This document shows positions 27,101 to 42,100 of a stretch of DNA of 64,000 nt, piece after piece. Within the stretch, counting starts at the first letter, position 1. The number at the start of each line of letters is the position of its first letter. This stretch comes from Platycnemis pennipes (taxonomy: Eukaryota; Arthropoda; Insecta; Odonata; Platycnemididae). The stretch lies in assembly GCA_933228895.1 (NCBI GenBank), contig OW121852.1:103809544-103873543 (forward strand), read 5' to 3'. Made by a program: the position numbers and the translations under genes. The notes beneath the pieces are model-generated. The model saw only the letters and a program-made list of their open reading frames with translations, ran no database searches and had not been told where the DNA came from.

Positions 27101-30100
27101 AAACATGGAAGAGAAACGAGCCAATATCTTCATTTTTTATCCTCACCGTCGGGAAAAATAGTTACGAATCTCGTCCCCGATATGAAAAGAACGGCTGCGG
27201 TTACAAATTATTAAGCATGCTTGAGCCGGCACAGGCTAGCGCGTTGTGACGTCGCCTCGTGCCATTGTTGGGATGCCGTGGGAAAAGAATGGAGGCTTTG
27301 TAAGCCGCCTCTCCGTGTCCCTCAACCCTTCCCCTCACCCCTATCTCCTCTGCGGTCTAAGAAGAAAGGCAAGAGGCAAGTCGGGAATGCCAAATCGGCA
27401 ATTTTTCACTCTCGCGAATGATATATCGGCCGTCTTCCTCATTTGCTCATCTTTCTTCCCCCCCTCCCTCCCTCTCCCAGAATCCCCGCACCAGGCACCG
27501 TGAGAATCCAGCCGTAAATATCTAAAGGCTCCTCGGGTCCTCGGAGGAACTGCCCGGACGGTAGATCGTTTCAACTCCCGAGAGTCTCGTTTTATTTTCG
27601 CAAATAATATCCCGCTTTGCGCGGTGGTGCGGCAAAACGGTGTCACCGTCCGTGTTTATTCTGCTTATTTATGCGGTTTCCGCCACACCCACGTCCGACC
27701 GATCGCCCAATCTATCACGTGATCAAGTGGCGTTAATAACACGCCGGTTGGTTCGACGGCGCCGTTGATGGGGCGCTGGATCATGTGTTTTTCGTCGCCC
27801 CTCGAGAGTTCCCGCCCTGGGTGTGCCCTTCCATTAGTTCTGCTGCAAAGTGGCCGAATCGACGCGTCCCGAAGTTTTCCCGCTCTCGTGATAGGTGGGT
27901 ATGTACCTACGCCTTAACCGGTTGTTTAGTGGGAATAATTTATGTTCGCGCCACGTGCAATTAGAACGGTCTACACCGGTAATCGTTGCGGTTCCTTTGC
28001 TTCGCTAAGACGTAAATGCTATCGCGGATCCAGAATCGGGAGATTTTCGGCGAGTTGGATATCCTAACCCTCTCAGATAGGGTTCGTCCCTTATAATATG
28101 TCGATGGGTAGAAACCTCTGGGTTGAGTATCGTAAGAGTAAGGATAGAGAGGCAAACCCTATACTAGAATATGTGATGTTAATAAGTGGTTCGGGAAAAG
28201 GTACAAAGGTGTCTCTACGGTCGCTTCCTTAGTCGCATTGAGCATACGTTGTTCTAATGTTCATACTTATTCTACCTGTCAGTGTCAAGTGTGGACCTGA
28301 AAAGTCAGAACCTTTCGACAAAAGTCCAAAAAAGAGGAAAAACTTCGTACTGTACGTATCAGGTGCAAACTACTACGCACTATGCTAAGGGCACAGGGAA
28401 AGCTTGGGGATGGTAACAGTTCGGACTTGCCATACTTCAAAATTCAAATGGTGGGGTAGAAGCAGTAAAATCTTCCTTCTTCGATGGTCAGGGTATGATT
28501 CCCGCTACATAATTCATTGTACACGTACTTGATTTTAACTACATAACTCATACGCACTTGACTTCTTTGAGAGCTCGACTGATCACGAGGTTCAATTCGT
28601 CCTCCCGACCATTGAAGAGGAAGTTGAAAGACGACATTGGTTAGTATTGCAGTTGGGCGAATCAAATAATAAGAAGCGGTGAGATATCTAAGAATATCAT
28701 ATTCATATTTTTATCTTGGATAGGCAGCAATAATTTTATGCTTTGCGTACTATCATAACTGCACCTACATAATATTCTCAGCATTGTATCACTGACGTGA
28801 AATTCTAAAATAAATGTAATATAATTATTTCACGTCATTGATATAGTTGGAAAAATGTCTTTCGTCGGTGTATACCAACAGAAGGCATTTCCACTACGCA
28901 TTTGGATAAATCTTACATGTTACTACAGGTGGGATCACATATCACTGAACTCTTTATAACTGTAGGCGTTAATTTTCATAAAAAAATAACGTAAGAACCG
29001 TCCAATTCTAGTGAGTGTAACTAAAATGGAAGAATAATATGATAGGAACTTAGCTTTCACGGCACAACTCATGTTAGGTTCGAGTTTTTCTATTTTCTAT
29101 TGACAAAATGTAAGTTAAATGGCTGAGAACCTACGGTCAGTTCAAGGAGTAGAGAAATAAATCAATAACAAACATCTACGTAGAATTATTTACTTGATTT
29201 TTATGTTTTCGGAGGCCGATTCCTCTTGATAAAGACAGTACATATTTCCTCACTGGTTCGCATGATAATGAGGTACTTTTAAATGATTAAGAATCGCTCC
29301 GTAGCGATCCTGACCATCGAAGTAAGTCTCCTAACATGCCTATACCACTTCTTAGAGACGTCAGTGGAGACGGGTTTCTCAGGAGCACAAGGGGAACAAG
29401 GTTATTGTCTCTTCTCCCGGACGTACAGATTCTTCTCTGCTGGTCCCCATTCGCCACCCGTGGAACCGCTTAGCGAGCGAACATTTCCCTTGGATCGGCA
29501 TGAAATGAAGAAGAGAGAGGCAAAAGAAGGAGGAGACGAGGGCAAGGGAGACAGGCGACACGACCCCTTGTTTGCCGACGACGTTAGCGGTGCCTGCGGA
29601 GGGAGGGTAAGGGGGCGATGACACGAGAGGATAATTTCGCGCCGATCCTCCGAGAATGGGGCCACGAGTTCGAGCCCCGACGAAGGAAGAGGGCTGTGGC
29701 ATCGTTACAAAGGGCCGCGTCCCCGAACAGAATGCTGGTTCTATAGAAAAGACAGCTTGGGAACCTCACCTCGTGAGTCCTAGCCGTGCATATTTGCATG
29801 CCGATGGGTCGATTTTCCCACCACCGATAAAGCTGGAACGACATCGCTTCGGAAGGGCGTTGAAAGCGAGGAAATTTATACGCGGTACAGGTACTCCTCC
29901 ATTTGCTCGAAGCATGGATGAAATTTGTATGATTGACTGGTCCTTAGTGTGGGATTAGATCCGTGTGAAGTCCTCCCTTTGAACGTGTATGAGTCACATG
30001 ATGATTTGTTTTTTTCCTCACTCAAAAGAGAGAGGGCATGGCAACATTAGTTTGGAGTGTACAACGATGTTTTCTTCGTTTTCGTTCTCACATATATTTG

Positions 30101-33100
30101 CGTGATCGTAGGGTCATTGCAGCATGACTACATTCGCTTTAACATTGTTTATATTTTTGATTCAGACACACATGGGCCGCGGTTTACGAGAAAAATCTGT
30201 GTGCTGTTATATTATTTCCATTTTCTTGTAGATTTGTCTAATTAAGGGATTCCTGGAGTGGTAGAATATTCTCTTGACCTATGAAAACGTGTATAAGTGC
30301 ATCAAACTTTTCACCACAACTCGTTAGCTCCGATCAAAAATCGTCGACCACTGTTACTGCTGCAATAATGAGCAACGCATCGCTCTATACACATGGAACT
30401 ATAAAATTCAGCGATTATGCACCAAGGTCATATTTATTTGAAATCAATATGGCGTTTAAAAACCATTATTCCTATCATTTACATGTAGACCGACTGTGGC
30501 TGTCAGGCCTGAAGCGTGTCGTCCTCTTGATTCAAAGGTCGCGGCTTCGAATCCCAGGTGAGATCTTGCGATATAACTGGAGTGGTTTGAGCAACCAAAA
30601 CCTGAATAGCAATAATACTTCTATTTTTGCTCTTGTCAAAATTTATTTAACTCAAAGGAGCAATAAGTGTACATTCTTATCACATATTCTTATCGTTTCA
30701 CTTCAATGCGGAGTCTAATAGCAGCTTTCAGTTAGCTCTTTCACTGTGAAGGACAGAGCAAGGCTTGTTTCGGCGTGAAAATTATCTGGAACGATATTCA
30801 CTGTGATATGATCGAGGTAAAATGGGCAATTTATGGCACTGATAAGCTGTCGCTTGAATTAAGTTGAAGATGATGGATAATGCTAACATGAGTAATTTCC
30901 ATGTTTTGAGTGCTTTGGCTCCTTTAGAAACGGATGATTTCAGAAGGAACGTTCACCTGTACTAAATTTCCATCCTCTGAATCCATGGAATGCATCCAAA
31001 TTTTTTCTTTAGTGTGATACATCCCTTCGAATATTCTTCAAAAGATTGCCGATCCTCAGCCTAAATTTTGGCCTGGAATTCATTTCTCATAAAACCTCTC
31101 GAATGTTCTCCCTATCTGGTTCTTATACGATCGTTCTACGAACATATTACGATCCCAGGCACTCCCTGGTTGTGGTCTTCCAAAATTCCGTCCTAATTCC
31201 CCGTCGCCACTCTGGAGTACCGTTGTCTCCAGAGGTTTTTGCTTCTCGATTTCGACGAGGAGTTGCGCGGTCACGGATGGAAAATTCGCGCTCCTTCGTA
31301 CCACAGTGACGCAGATAATGGTTTTGTCTCTAAATAGTTAACGTACTACTCCCTCCTAGTGCATATGATTCGATTGTAGTAAATGGGAGAGGTCAAAAAA
31401 AAAGAATAATATGAATGTAGATATTTTTGTTGGCATCATTGCTATTAGAATTGAGTGTATATTTTGGGTGCTCAAAAATAGCAATATGCTAATTCTCCAT
31501 TATATTTTTCATATTAAGTTACGTAATTTGAAAGCATATTTTCATATATTTAATCTCTCAAATACAATAAAATCTGATTGGAGCAAACTCTTCCTTTTTT
31601 ACACCTGGTGGGTAAAATTTATGGGTAGCAAATTAATGAATGTGGCCATTACTCCATGTGCATGGTGCCTTTAACCGATGGTGCCATTACTCCAGGTGCA
31701 TTTTATATCTTCGATATAATCACCATCGTCTTTTTTACCCCCATCCATTTACTGATTGGCTGAAACATATCCTGGCTTCTTCCTACAAAGCTAATTTTAT
31801 AGCCTTATCCCCTTCTCCTGGTGGTTGTAGAAATACGTAGGTTTTAAGATGGTGAACTGGTAGTGTTGAACGTCTTTCTCCATTTTGCTTGATCCTCTTC
31901 AGTATGCCGTTCTCATGTCCATTTATTTCCTATCTAACAAAACTATGATTTAGACGTTTACTCAAATTGTTTGGCCGCTTTCCCGAGTATTTATCAACTC
32001 AACAACTCCCACCACCTCACTATTTTCACATCAAGTTTTGAAGTCTACTTGTCTTGTGTCGGTTATGTTGGATGACCCACATCTCTGGTCAATGGCTACC
32101 GCACGAATTCACCCACTGTTACCCATCTGCATACATACCCTATTTTGGACACAGCTGTTGACTCCTCATCATTAGCACATTCTTGGCATGCATTCTTTGT
32201 GTCTTATGGACAGAGATTTTTTTCTGTCCCATTTTGCACCGCCTCCAAAAAGAATAATGATTCCACCTCTTCCCCTTTCTGAATGTTTTTTTCGCTTCTC
32301 TCTTTCTCATATGAACACTCCATTTTTCATTACCATTTACTTTAAAACCGTTTTTCTCAAATAATTCGCCCAAATCGATCAAGAACCCTCGTATGCCTGC
32401 ATGGGTTTTGCCTGATGTATGTCATCATATACGGTCAACAAATCTATGGTTGGTTTGACGCAGCCCTCCACTCGATTCTCTTATCGGCCGACCTCTTCAT
32501 ATTAACGCAATTATTCTCTTTTCTCTTCTGATGTCATAATACACGAGGTAGTCTTCCATTGGTTGCTCCTAATTATATGCTGGTAGGATATTACTCACTA
32601 CTACATCAATTAGAATAGTTTTTATGGCGGAAGAAACTTATTTCCTCATCTTCATTTCACACTACTTTTCACCATTTATTAACTTTTTCTCTTAATTTAT
32701 GAAGATTTCCGTGGCTTGAGACGAATAAATAGCAAAAATATTTTTACCTTTCTCACTGACTGGTGAAGAAAAAACTAATAGACTTTAATTTTAAAAAATA
32801 AGCCACTTATTGTAAACGGTACCCAAAATGCGTTTATAACAATGACTCGAGCTGAGGCTCTTTATCAACTAGGGAACATTAATAACGGAGACCATGAATA
32901 AAGATGTGCCGAGGATGCTTATGAAAGCTTAGGAAATAATCTTTGCACTCTTTCGAAATGTGGATTTGGGAGGATGGGGCGAGGCAATTAATAGGTACCG
33001 ATAGCTTTAAATTTTCCGATTGTAGACCGAAATGATATCGACCATGATATCGACCACTACCGTCGAAAGAAGGAATTCACGTTTCACCAATGGGCTCGAT

Positions 33101-36100
33101 CCAGCTTTTTATAGTTTGATTCGCACTTTTTATTTATCAAACCTCGGTCGCCACTTATGTATTTCGAAGCTGAATATAGGTGGGCGTAAATATTCGTAAA
33201 GCCCGCTGAGAATACTAATGAGGCCTAAAGAGGAGTTTGGGTTGATGCGTTGGCTACAGTACTGATATCCCAAGGTCCTGGGTTTAAACCTCGGGTGAGA
33301 TTGAGATTTTTCATTGGTGCATAAGCCCCCACTTAAGTACTGTATGGAGAGTTCTTAGAGGTCAGTATTCCACACGTTGGTTGGGACGTAAAATCATGGT
33401 TCCCTTGGCATCTTCCGTTAAGATTAGAAAAAATTCATACTCATAACCAAGTAGCTACCCACCTATCACGAAATGGCAAAACTGAACTTAGTTGTCGATC
33501 GCCTCCCTCCAATAGCTGCTACCACTGTTACTTCAACTACCTAAAGTAATTTACAATATTGTTAGCATCTAATGACGAATAAAAGCAATGAAGGTGAATT
33601 GCAGTCGGTCGATTTCCATATGGATTAATTTACGCAATTTGTACTGTATCCTATAAAAGAAACATTCATCGCTGGAAGTCACCTTTTATCTCCATGCCCG
33701 ATTCTGAACGCACAGCTTGCGCTTCAAATTATCGTACGTCAAAAAAAATCCTGATTTGTCTTCAACCCCACTCAAAGTTATTCGAGTTAATTGATTTAAC
33801 AAAAAACGGAAATGTTCTCGAACGTCTTCTTTCCCTTCGTCATTTTTTTCGGTTTTAAGTAGCCGTCTACCTGAGCCTTACCCTACCTTCTCTTCCAACG
33901 GTAAAAGAACGTAAAAAAGGACGAAACGGGCGGAAAAACATCCCATCCTCGACTGCACTTTGTGTGTGTTCAAAAAAAATTTAACCCGTGGGGTGGGAAA
34001 AAATGTTGAGGTGAGTGATTTTTTTGCCGTCCTCTTGAGGATTTTATCACCTCTCTCTCTCTCTCCCTATCTTTCCTCTCCATTTCCTCCACTCCTTTTT
34101 CCTTGGCTCCATCCCCCTTCCGAAACTCCACACCCATTCGTTTCCCGCGTCCGGATGGGAAGGGCTCCTCCGTGCTATCAGACCTCTTCCTCCTCTGGCG
34201 AACGAACCTCCTTAGATGGGAATCGCTTCGTCGTGACATAACTCATTGAATGAGTTGGGTAACTTCTCTCCCAGCTTTGAACGGGGAAAGGAAGAAATAA
34301 ATAAATAAATAAAAAGGCAAGCAAAGGAGGGGGGAGATGGAGACTGGCTAGTGTATCTTTGTATTTTTTTTCCTTTTTTTCTTGTTTTTTTTTCTTTTTT
34401 TAATTTTTTCCCCATCGGTCGTTTTGGGTTGATGGTGTGGAGGGGGAGTAGGAGAAGGGTTTGGGAAGGTAGTGAGCGGTTTGGTTGTTTTCCGGGCCCA
34501 TCTCCGCTTCCTCACTGAGTGACCCACAAAACTCCACCGCACCTTCCCCCCACCTCTAACATTTTAGCTCCCTTCCCCCACCCCCGAATTCTATCCCCCT
34601 CCCTGGTCCTGCCTCCCGAACAACACTCCCACTTGTTACGTCAAGACGAGAGCGATCCGTCCGAAAGAAGTCGGGGAAGAACGAACTCCCGAAGGCAGTG
34701 TTGGTACATCTACATCTATGCGATACCCTGCAAGCAAGATAGTAGGGTCACATGCAGCTAGATGGTTAGTATCCACATAGTAGTAGTATGGTAGTAAATG
34801 TTAATGGTAGGGTGGCTGGAGCACCGGGTTCCGTTCCCCAGGACCCGGGATCGAGTCTCTTAAATGGATGAAAATTTCAAATGACCCGCCTCTTCCCACT
34901 GAGTGCCGTGTTGAGAGTACTTCTAGCACAGCATTTTGTCTGTTGTATGTGACGTAAAACAGTGACCACTTGGCACCTTTTATTGACGTCATGGTAGCAT
35001 CTGGTTTCGCTCCAACCGCAACGGTACAAATTCCTACCTATTACAAAATTTTTCTGTGAAAATTCGATCCCCGCCACATACCCTCGAGTTGGCTGGTAGG
35101 ATAATCAATTGGTATCTATTCTGAACAGCGCAAACACTTTGGTGTTAGGTCGCCTTCCGTAGCAACAATAAAAACCAGACCCCAGGGAAAATTTCTGTTA
35201 ATTTTGGAGATCGTCTGTGTTTTCAAGTCTACATCCGCACTTATTATTGTCGATTCAGACCGGGAGAAAAGTTAAAAGGGTGAGAATGGAAGGGTAAGTA
35301 GGAAGAGCTGGAAAGAACCTAGTGTCGGCATTTGCCTGCCCTTAACAAAAGGCGCCAAGGGGACCATAGCTTAACGTCCCATCTGAAGGACGCTGTACTG
35401 AGCTCAAATACTCTCCTCGAAGTACTAAAGTTGGGGCTCGTTTACCGATGAAGAATATTGCCCACTGCCGGGATTTAAACCGGACCCTCTGGATGAGAGG
35501 CTAATACACTAACTGTTATACCAACCCAATCCCCCGTAAATTTGAACCTTAAAGGCGTTCGCGATCGAAATTAGCATGAAGTGTCGCCACCTGCCGCGCC
35601 TTAAGTTTGAAAAATGCTGCGTGGTAGCCGGAAGTGGAGGCGAATGTTGAGTTGGATACCGTTATGTTCAGGTGACTATAAGCGTAGCAGAGGAAATTTT
35701 CTCTTCCGGATGATATTTAAATAGCCTGAGCTGATTAAATGGTTTTTGCAAGACAGATGAATGTGGAAAGGGGAGCCGTCTGTGTTCGCTGGAGTTCCAA
35801 AGCTTCCGAATACTTTATAAATAGCACCCAATGCTATGTAACTTTAACGATGATATTTCCTCAATATGTAACTACTTGATTGTCTCAAATGGTTCACACT
35901 CAGAAGCAAAATATTTTGTCGGTGAGAGAATAAATGGAAAGAACCACGTTGAACGATAACGCTGAATATGAGCAAACCACTTGAAAACAATCAGTCATAC
36001 TTGGCCGATCAGTAATATTGCTAATGTAAAAACAGAGTTATTGCAAGAAAAATCATATCGTGGTAATTCACGAAGCACGTGTATATCTAAGTCGTTTTGT

Positions 36101-39100
36101 CGAATGAAAGCAGTAACCCACTAAGTTACATACATTTCGTAAAGGAATTATACTTATAACTATCGCTTAATTAATGAAAGACAAATGCCGACAAAATGTC
36201 ACTGCAGCGTAGTTCGGTAAAATAATTATTAAAATTATAGTGCTCATGCTCATCGAATAAATACCATGGAAGCCACGCTGTAGCGTATAGCAGTGGGTGT
36301 GTTTTCATGAAAAATCAGAGATGAAGTGAAACTGGAGAAATGTGATGCTTTGCGTAGTTATTAATTATTGATTCACTATCGTGCTCGAAGAGGGAAAACT
36401 AATATCTTTTTTTCAATTATTCTGACTCTTTTTCCGAAGTTATAAGTTGCATAATAAGTTTTGATGGTTTACTAAAGAATTAGGTTAGCTATCCAATCCA
36501 AAATAACCCTAAACCTTAAAACAAGCACAATAATCTTAACCTTAAAACAAGCACAATATCCGTACCTAGGCAGTGTTCGAACGAATAGTATTTGGAATGC
36601 TAGGCAACTTCGTTACTATATCGTAATAACCTAGATAAAGTTCAATTTTTTCGGGTTTTACCTCAGATTTTTAGGAAAAACTATATCCGTAATCGGAATA
36701 AGACTTCGTTCATATTACCTTAAAACTGATTTCCTTATAAACCTGCATTTGTGTTTCCACATCAACGGCCATTATTCATAGGCAGTTCGTTCAGCCTTTC
36801 TAAGGGACTCACTTTTAGTTTTAAAATTTTCATATGCTTTAGTTCCCTTTTTTTGGGGAATGAATAACCGTTTACACGCTCTGTCCACTCTGATGACAGG
36901 GAAGTCATGCACTTTCATCTTTTTTCGTCCTGATTTCGTCTTCATCTCCTCTACCAACTTTTTGGTGACTACTCCTTTGAACACGAGATTTTTATGAGAC
37001 GGAAACCTCAGGTTATTCTCGTCATTAATTAAATTAGACTCCTCAAAGTCAATTCGCCCATGGTTCGTGTATTGTCTTCAATGCGCTGTAATCGACTGTA
37101 TAAATTTAAAGTACAAGTGACGGTATCATATGATTTTCATAATGAAACCCTTTGCTGTCTTGAGATGACGTTTTAAACCTCTCATAGTGGCTCAAAAGTT
37201 GTAAATATTATTTTTAATATTTGAGAATAGGTACGGACACACGGTTTTTTAATATTTGAGAAGTGTAATGACACCCCCACGTGGAGGTTTAATGTCCAAA
37301 GATGGTAATGTTGGTGAAGTTTGGATTGTATAGCATCGAGAATCGAGAACGTCTAAAATTGAGAAACTTTCAATAGTGCCATAAATTCCGGCGACAGATC
37401 CATATTCTCTCACTATGCCAGAGCTAAAGGAGAGACGGTATTTCTGTTTACTTCTAGTTGAATCCCTTCATTCAATTCAAAGTTGTATTTATACGCTAAA
37501 TAATGATTACCAATCCCTGGATCGATACCTTCATTAAAGAATGTCTAAAATGATACTTTGCTTAAAACCTTGGAAAGGAGTCTTCCTGAGGTAAGCCATA
37601 GGAGAGGAATTTAAAAATGAATTGAAAGGAGTTTTTTGCTTATATTAGATTTATTACTGCAACCGGCTAATATCCACTTTTAATCGTTTTCTAATTTCCT
37701 TTAATTCTCATATCCAATCTGCCTTGTTTTTGTACTCAAAGTTCAATTGGCTTAGAATCCGAATATGTCCCTGTCTAACTCTCTGCATCTATCATAGAAT
37801 CTATAATTGAACTTGCTACCCAGGGTTGCATATTACTGGTGGGAGGATTGGAGTACATTTAATCAGTACACAAAAAATATGCTATGCTGTAACATTTTAA
37901 TTTCTTATCATATAGTCAGCTCACTTGACCTTTCAAATTTTTGTAGACTAAGACTAAGAACCTATTTTATGTAACGCATTTCTCTAACTAACCATACATA
38001 TACCTATATATTTTAAGGTGAAAAAACATGGTGTGACACTCCAACCAAAGGAGTTGATGGCTACGGGCCAACGGGTTCCAACCTAGGTGAGGCTACAAGA
38101 GACACGGTTAGCTAAACCCAAGCCTTGTGGTTTTTGTCCTCTTAAGTCTCTGCTGGTAACCGCAGATGGTGTAGTTAGAGGAACAGGGTCAATCCACATA
38201 TACGCCAGTGTAAGGAATGCACTCTTACCACTGAGAATGAACTTTGAACCCTATGGAGCATTGAAGTTACTTGGGTGCCCTGGCCGTACCGAACGACGAA
38301 GTCTCGGATTGAGAGGGCCTTTCAGTCATCGTTGCTCTTTTGCTGAAATTGTTCCGAGTCAAGAGAGTATTGTGAAACGAAACCAATTGTAGAGTAAAGA
38401 ATTATTTGATCGTGATAGAATTTCGCACCTCGAGGGAGAGTTGGGTTGGTCCCTGAGTGACCCCGTTTTCAGGAGATTACGAAGTCAAAATGCAAGGGGT
38501 GCCGAGAGGAGTGAATGAGGAGCCTATTGAAGTTGCGGAAAGGGTCTTTTTGTGCCCGGGACGGCTGAAAGGGGGAGGAGGCAACATTTTCCTTGGCGGC
38601 CCGTGCTACCCCGTTGGCACAGTTTCCCTCCGCTTCCCCTAATCACTCTCCACGGGGGCGAAATTGCGTCCCGGCCCCGAGTTCCCATCAACACCCTACC
38701 CTCGCCATCTACTACCCCTCCCACATTCCTCAGCCAGTTGCCTCCTATCCTGCCCCACTCTTTTGCCTCCTCTCCTTCCCTTGCCCCTCTTGCTATTACA
38801 TCCTCAGCCTCACCTCAACCGCCCCTTCAAAACCTTCCCTTCCACTCTTTCGCCCCGGGCGGGACTGATGAGTCGAGTGGAATTCCTTCTTAAAACCCAC
38901 CACTGCCCCCCCTCCCATCAAACCTCCCCTACCCCCTTCTTTTTCCCCACCTTCTGTATCGTCTGCTACTGAGGTGCCACCTGTGAGCGTCTACTCAAAC
39001 CCTACCCTTTTGTGGGAAACATTTTGCCCAGCTGAGAGATGTTTCGCTTAATATGATTTTTTTATTTCAGATGAATGAGTGCCTTTCAAAGAAGGATTCT

Positions 39101-42100
39101 TGAGGCATATGTATTTTTATTTTTGGTTTCCTCCTTCTTCCTACATCTCTCTTCTGCTTATCTTCAGTCGCCAAAATGGATGGGCCGCGATTTAATATTT
39201 CGCTCTTGGTCTCTGGAACATAAATATGATAGTTCAGAACTCAATAAAGTACTCTGGCATGGTCGTTCTTGATAAGACCGAGCAAATTCACTTCTCCAAA
39301 TGAGTATCCTTTTCTTTCAATCCCTCACTAGAAATTCACCATCTAGGTGGTTTTTGTTTGCGGAAATGAAATTGCTATAAAAAGATGAATGCGTTACCTT
39401 TCGCCAGTCTTTTTCCTAGATTTTGAGTGACAGACTCGTGGTAATTGCTTCTCTTCAACATTTCACTTAAACCGTTAGTCCCAACATCATAATTTGACCG
39501 ATCTAATTGCCTAGATATTATGATTGAGGTGGATTTTGTTCGATGACGGATTAAGTGGTTACTTGTTTATTTCAATTTTTATTTAACCAAGTAAATGGTT
39601 GGTCATGAAACGAATTACCTACTTACCAGCATAATTAGATTTTCCTCCCAGCAAAATTTTGATCATTTACGAGTGAAGAATGGAGATCTTTCTCTAGACC
39701 GAAAGACCGGATGCCAATGCTGCATTCCCATTCCATTCAAACGTTCCAATATCATAAGAAGGAAATACAGATAGGTTCCTATTACAATAACAAAATTGCA
39801 GAACCAAGAGATAAAATCCCATTCTCGCAATAATTCAGCTAATAACCTCTATTTACCTCATAGCTTTGAAATACCTTGATATAATCCCAATCAAAGAATA
39901 CCTCATCTCTTCTTTACTTTGCCATGACCAAGTGGTATAGTAATGTTGTCACTTATTCCAATGGACAGTATTCAAACTATATCTAGCAATTCACTCATAT
40001 CCGTAATAGTAGTTATTCTGGGAAGGTGACCGTCACCTTAGGCTATTTATGCCCTCTTGGACTGGGCATGGCTGGGAATTTTTAGGTAACGTGGAAAATG
40101 AGAAATGAAACCCAATAACAGCATTATCCTACTCTTAAAGAACAGTACCAAGGGGGCTACCGTTTAACGTCCCATCCGACGGACGGAGTAATGCTCTCGA
40201 AGTAGGGAAGTCCTCCCTAAGTGGCGATCAAGCGGGAACCGGTATGCTAATGAAAAATATCTGCTACACCCTGTATTCGAACACAAGCCCACGGAATGGA
40301 AAGCCAGTTTTGGCCTCGCGATTGGCCTCTGATTGGCCTCGCGAAAAATATGTTCTCCTAATCATGCTACTCCTAAATTTTATCCCAAGTCTAAGATAGT
40401 TGTTCCAGCCTTATAATTATTTTGTTAATCATTGGATTCTATGGTAGAAGGCAAACTCCGAGGGAAAATGAAATCGTTATTTAAGATCTCTTTAAAAACT
40501 GACATATATACCGTGTCCATGTATGGATTAAACCCTTCCCTGAGTGAAGGTAGAGTAGTAGATGATTTGACACTGCAGTTGGCTGGGATTGAGTGTTTTT
40601 TGCATTAAATGGCTGGCAACACAATCGCTCCTGGTTTCTGTGAGACAGAAAACTTCCTCAGAGCCGTGGATGAATTGGTATATTTTTAGTTTTCGTTTCT
40701 GGTCGGTTTTTTGTGCTACTTCAACATACATCCCTTTTTTTTGCTATGAACGCATCAACGAGGTCGCTTGTATTCCCCACCCTAACTCTAAACGTTGTGG
40801 GCAAGTGATTCCTGACGTGTGGTTATGCTCACTCTTGCACGTGTAGTCATTACGAGGGTGAAAAAGTACTTGCTCTGACTTGTACTCATAACTGTGTCAT
40901 GACGCTAACGTCGGTCCATCCCTTAAAATGTACTCCGAGTTTTTGGATTTCTTAAGGTGAAAATCCAGTTATTTGTGGAAGGGAAATGGGAAACTTGGTG
41001 CGGTTTAGGAAAGCAAATAGCTCGTCGCCAGGAAAATCCATGCACTAAAACAGAATTACGCATTGCGGTTCCACAAGCTCGGAATAAAGTTATTTTTTGC
41101 TCCACCCTCCGACTCGATTTCTCGGCCAACCGTTATAATTTCATTGCTGTGCAAAAATATGCGGCATTCCACCTCGTGCTGCGGAAAGACGTAAAAAGGA
41201 CAGTGATAAATTATCCGCTCAAAGGCTGAGCGATGCATTTATCTATTTTTTTGGGGCGCATTTGGTGCAATTGGACAGCGAGTCAGCATAAAGGCATGAA
41301 AAAACACTCCTTTGGATGAAAATAATTCAACGATTTTTGGAAGACCGAGAAAAATGAAGGATGTCTCATCGGCTACATTTCCTTAATATATAGTAGGGCA
41401 ACATTTCCAAAATTAATGTTCGTAGTTTGCTTACAAATACCTTGGCAATTCAGCCATTGTGATGGCGTCTACAGGCCCCTTGCGTTCACGGAAGTTATTT
41501 TTAGTGTACACGGAGGAAGAGTGGAGAAAACCCAGCTTTAGTATTATCTTAGGATAAACGAAAGGCTCCAAGGGGTCCGCGTTTTAACGTCCCATCCGAC
41601 GGACGGATTACTGAATTTTGGGTGATGTACATCGATGCAGCAATTAAATTGTCAGCCACTTCCGGTATTCGTACTCGGGTCCTCGGGATAGGAAACTAAT
41701 TCTATCTAAAGCATCACATCAATAGCATCTTCATCATTGTTTACCGTGGAATACCGCTGGTGAAGTTTAATCTTCATATTCGCTTGAGATGCAGGCTGGA
41801 AGACATAACTGTCAACATACATTTACCGGATATATATCTTCCTTTAAAAAAAATACCTTTTTACCTAAGTTTTCAAACGTAACTCAAACGTAACCGTCCT
41901 TTATGCACGTGAATTGGACGCATGAACGAGGTGGAGAATGGTTTTAAAATTGCATTCCGTGCCGTGAGGCAGAAACGGGTGACTCGCACGAGACAGAAAT
42001 TTGTAGCGTAATTTTGAAAACCTGGCAGATGACAAGAGAATAACGTAGAGCGCGCATTTTACACCGGTCCCCCCCCTCGTAGTCTCATCCTCAATAAATG

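Noticed and set aside
36512..36558. CRISPR-like or satellite array
   Set aside because: Only two units with a 5-base gap; no array.
36772..36984. Lys-rich minus-strand frame of 70 codons
   Set aside because: A charged composition from AT-rich sequence, with no family recognised.
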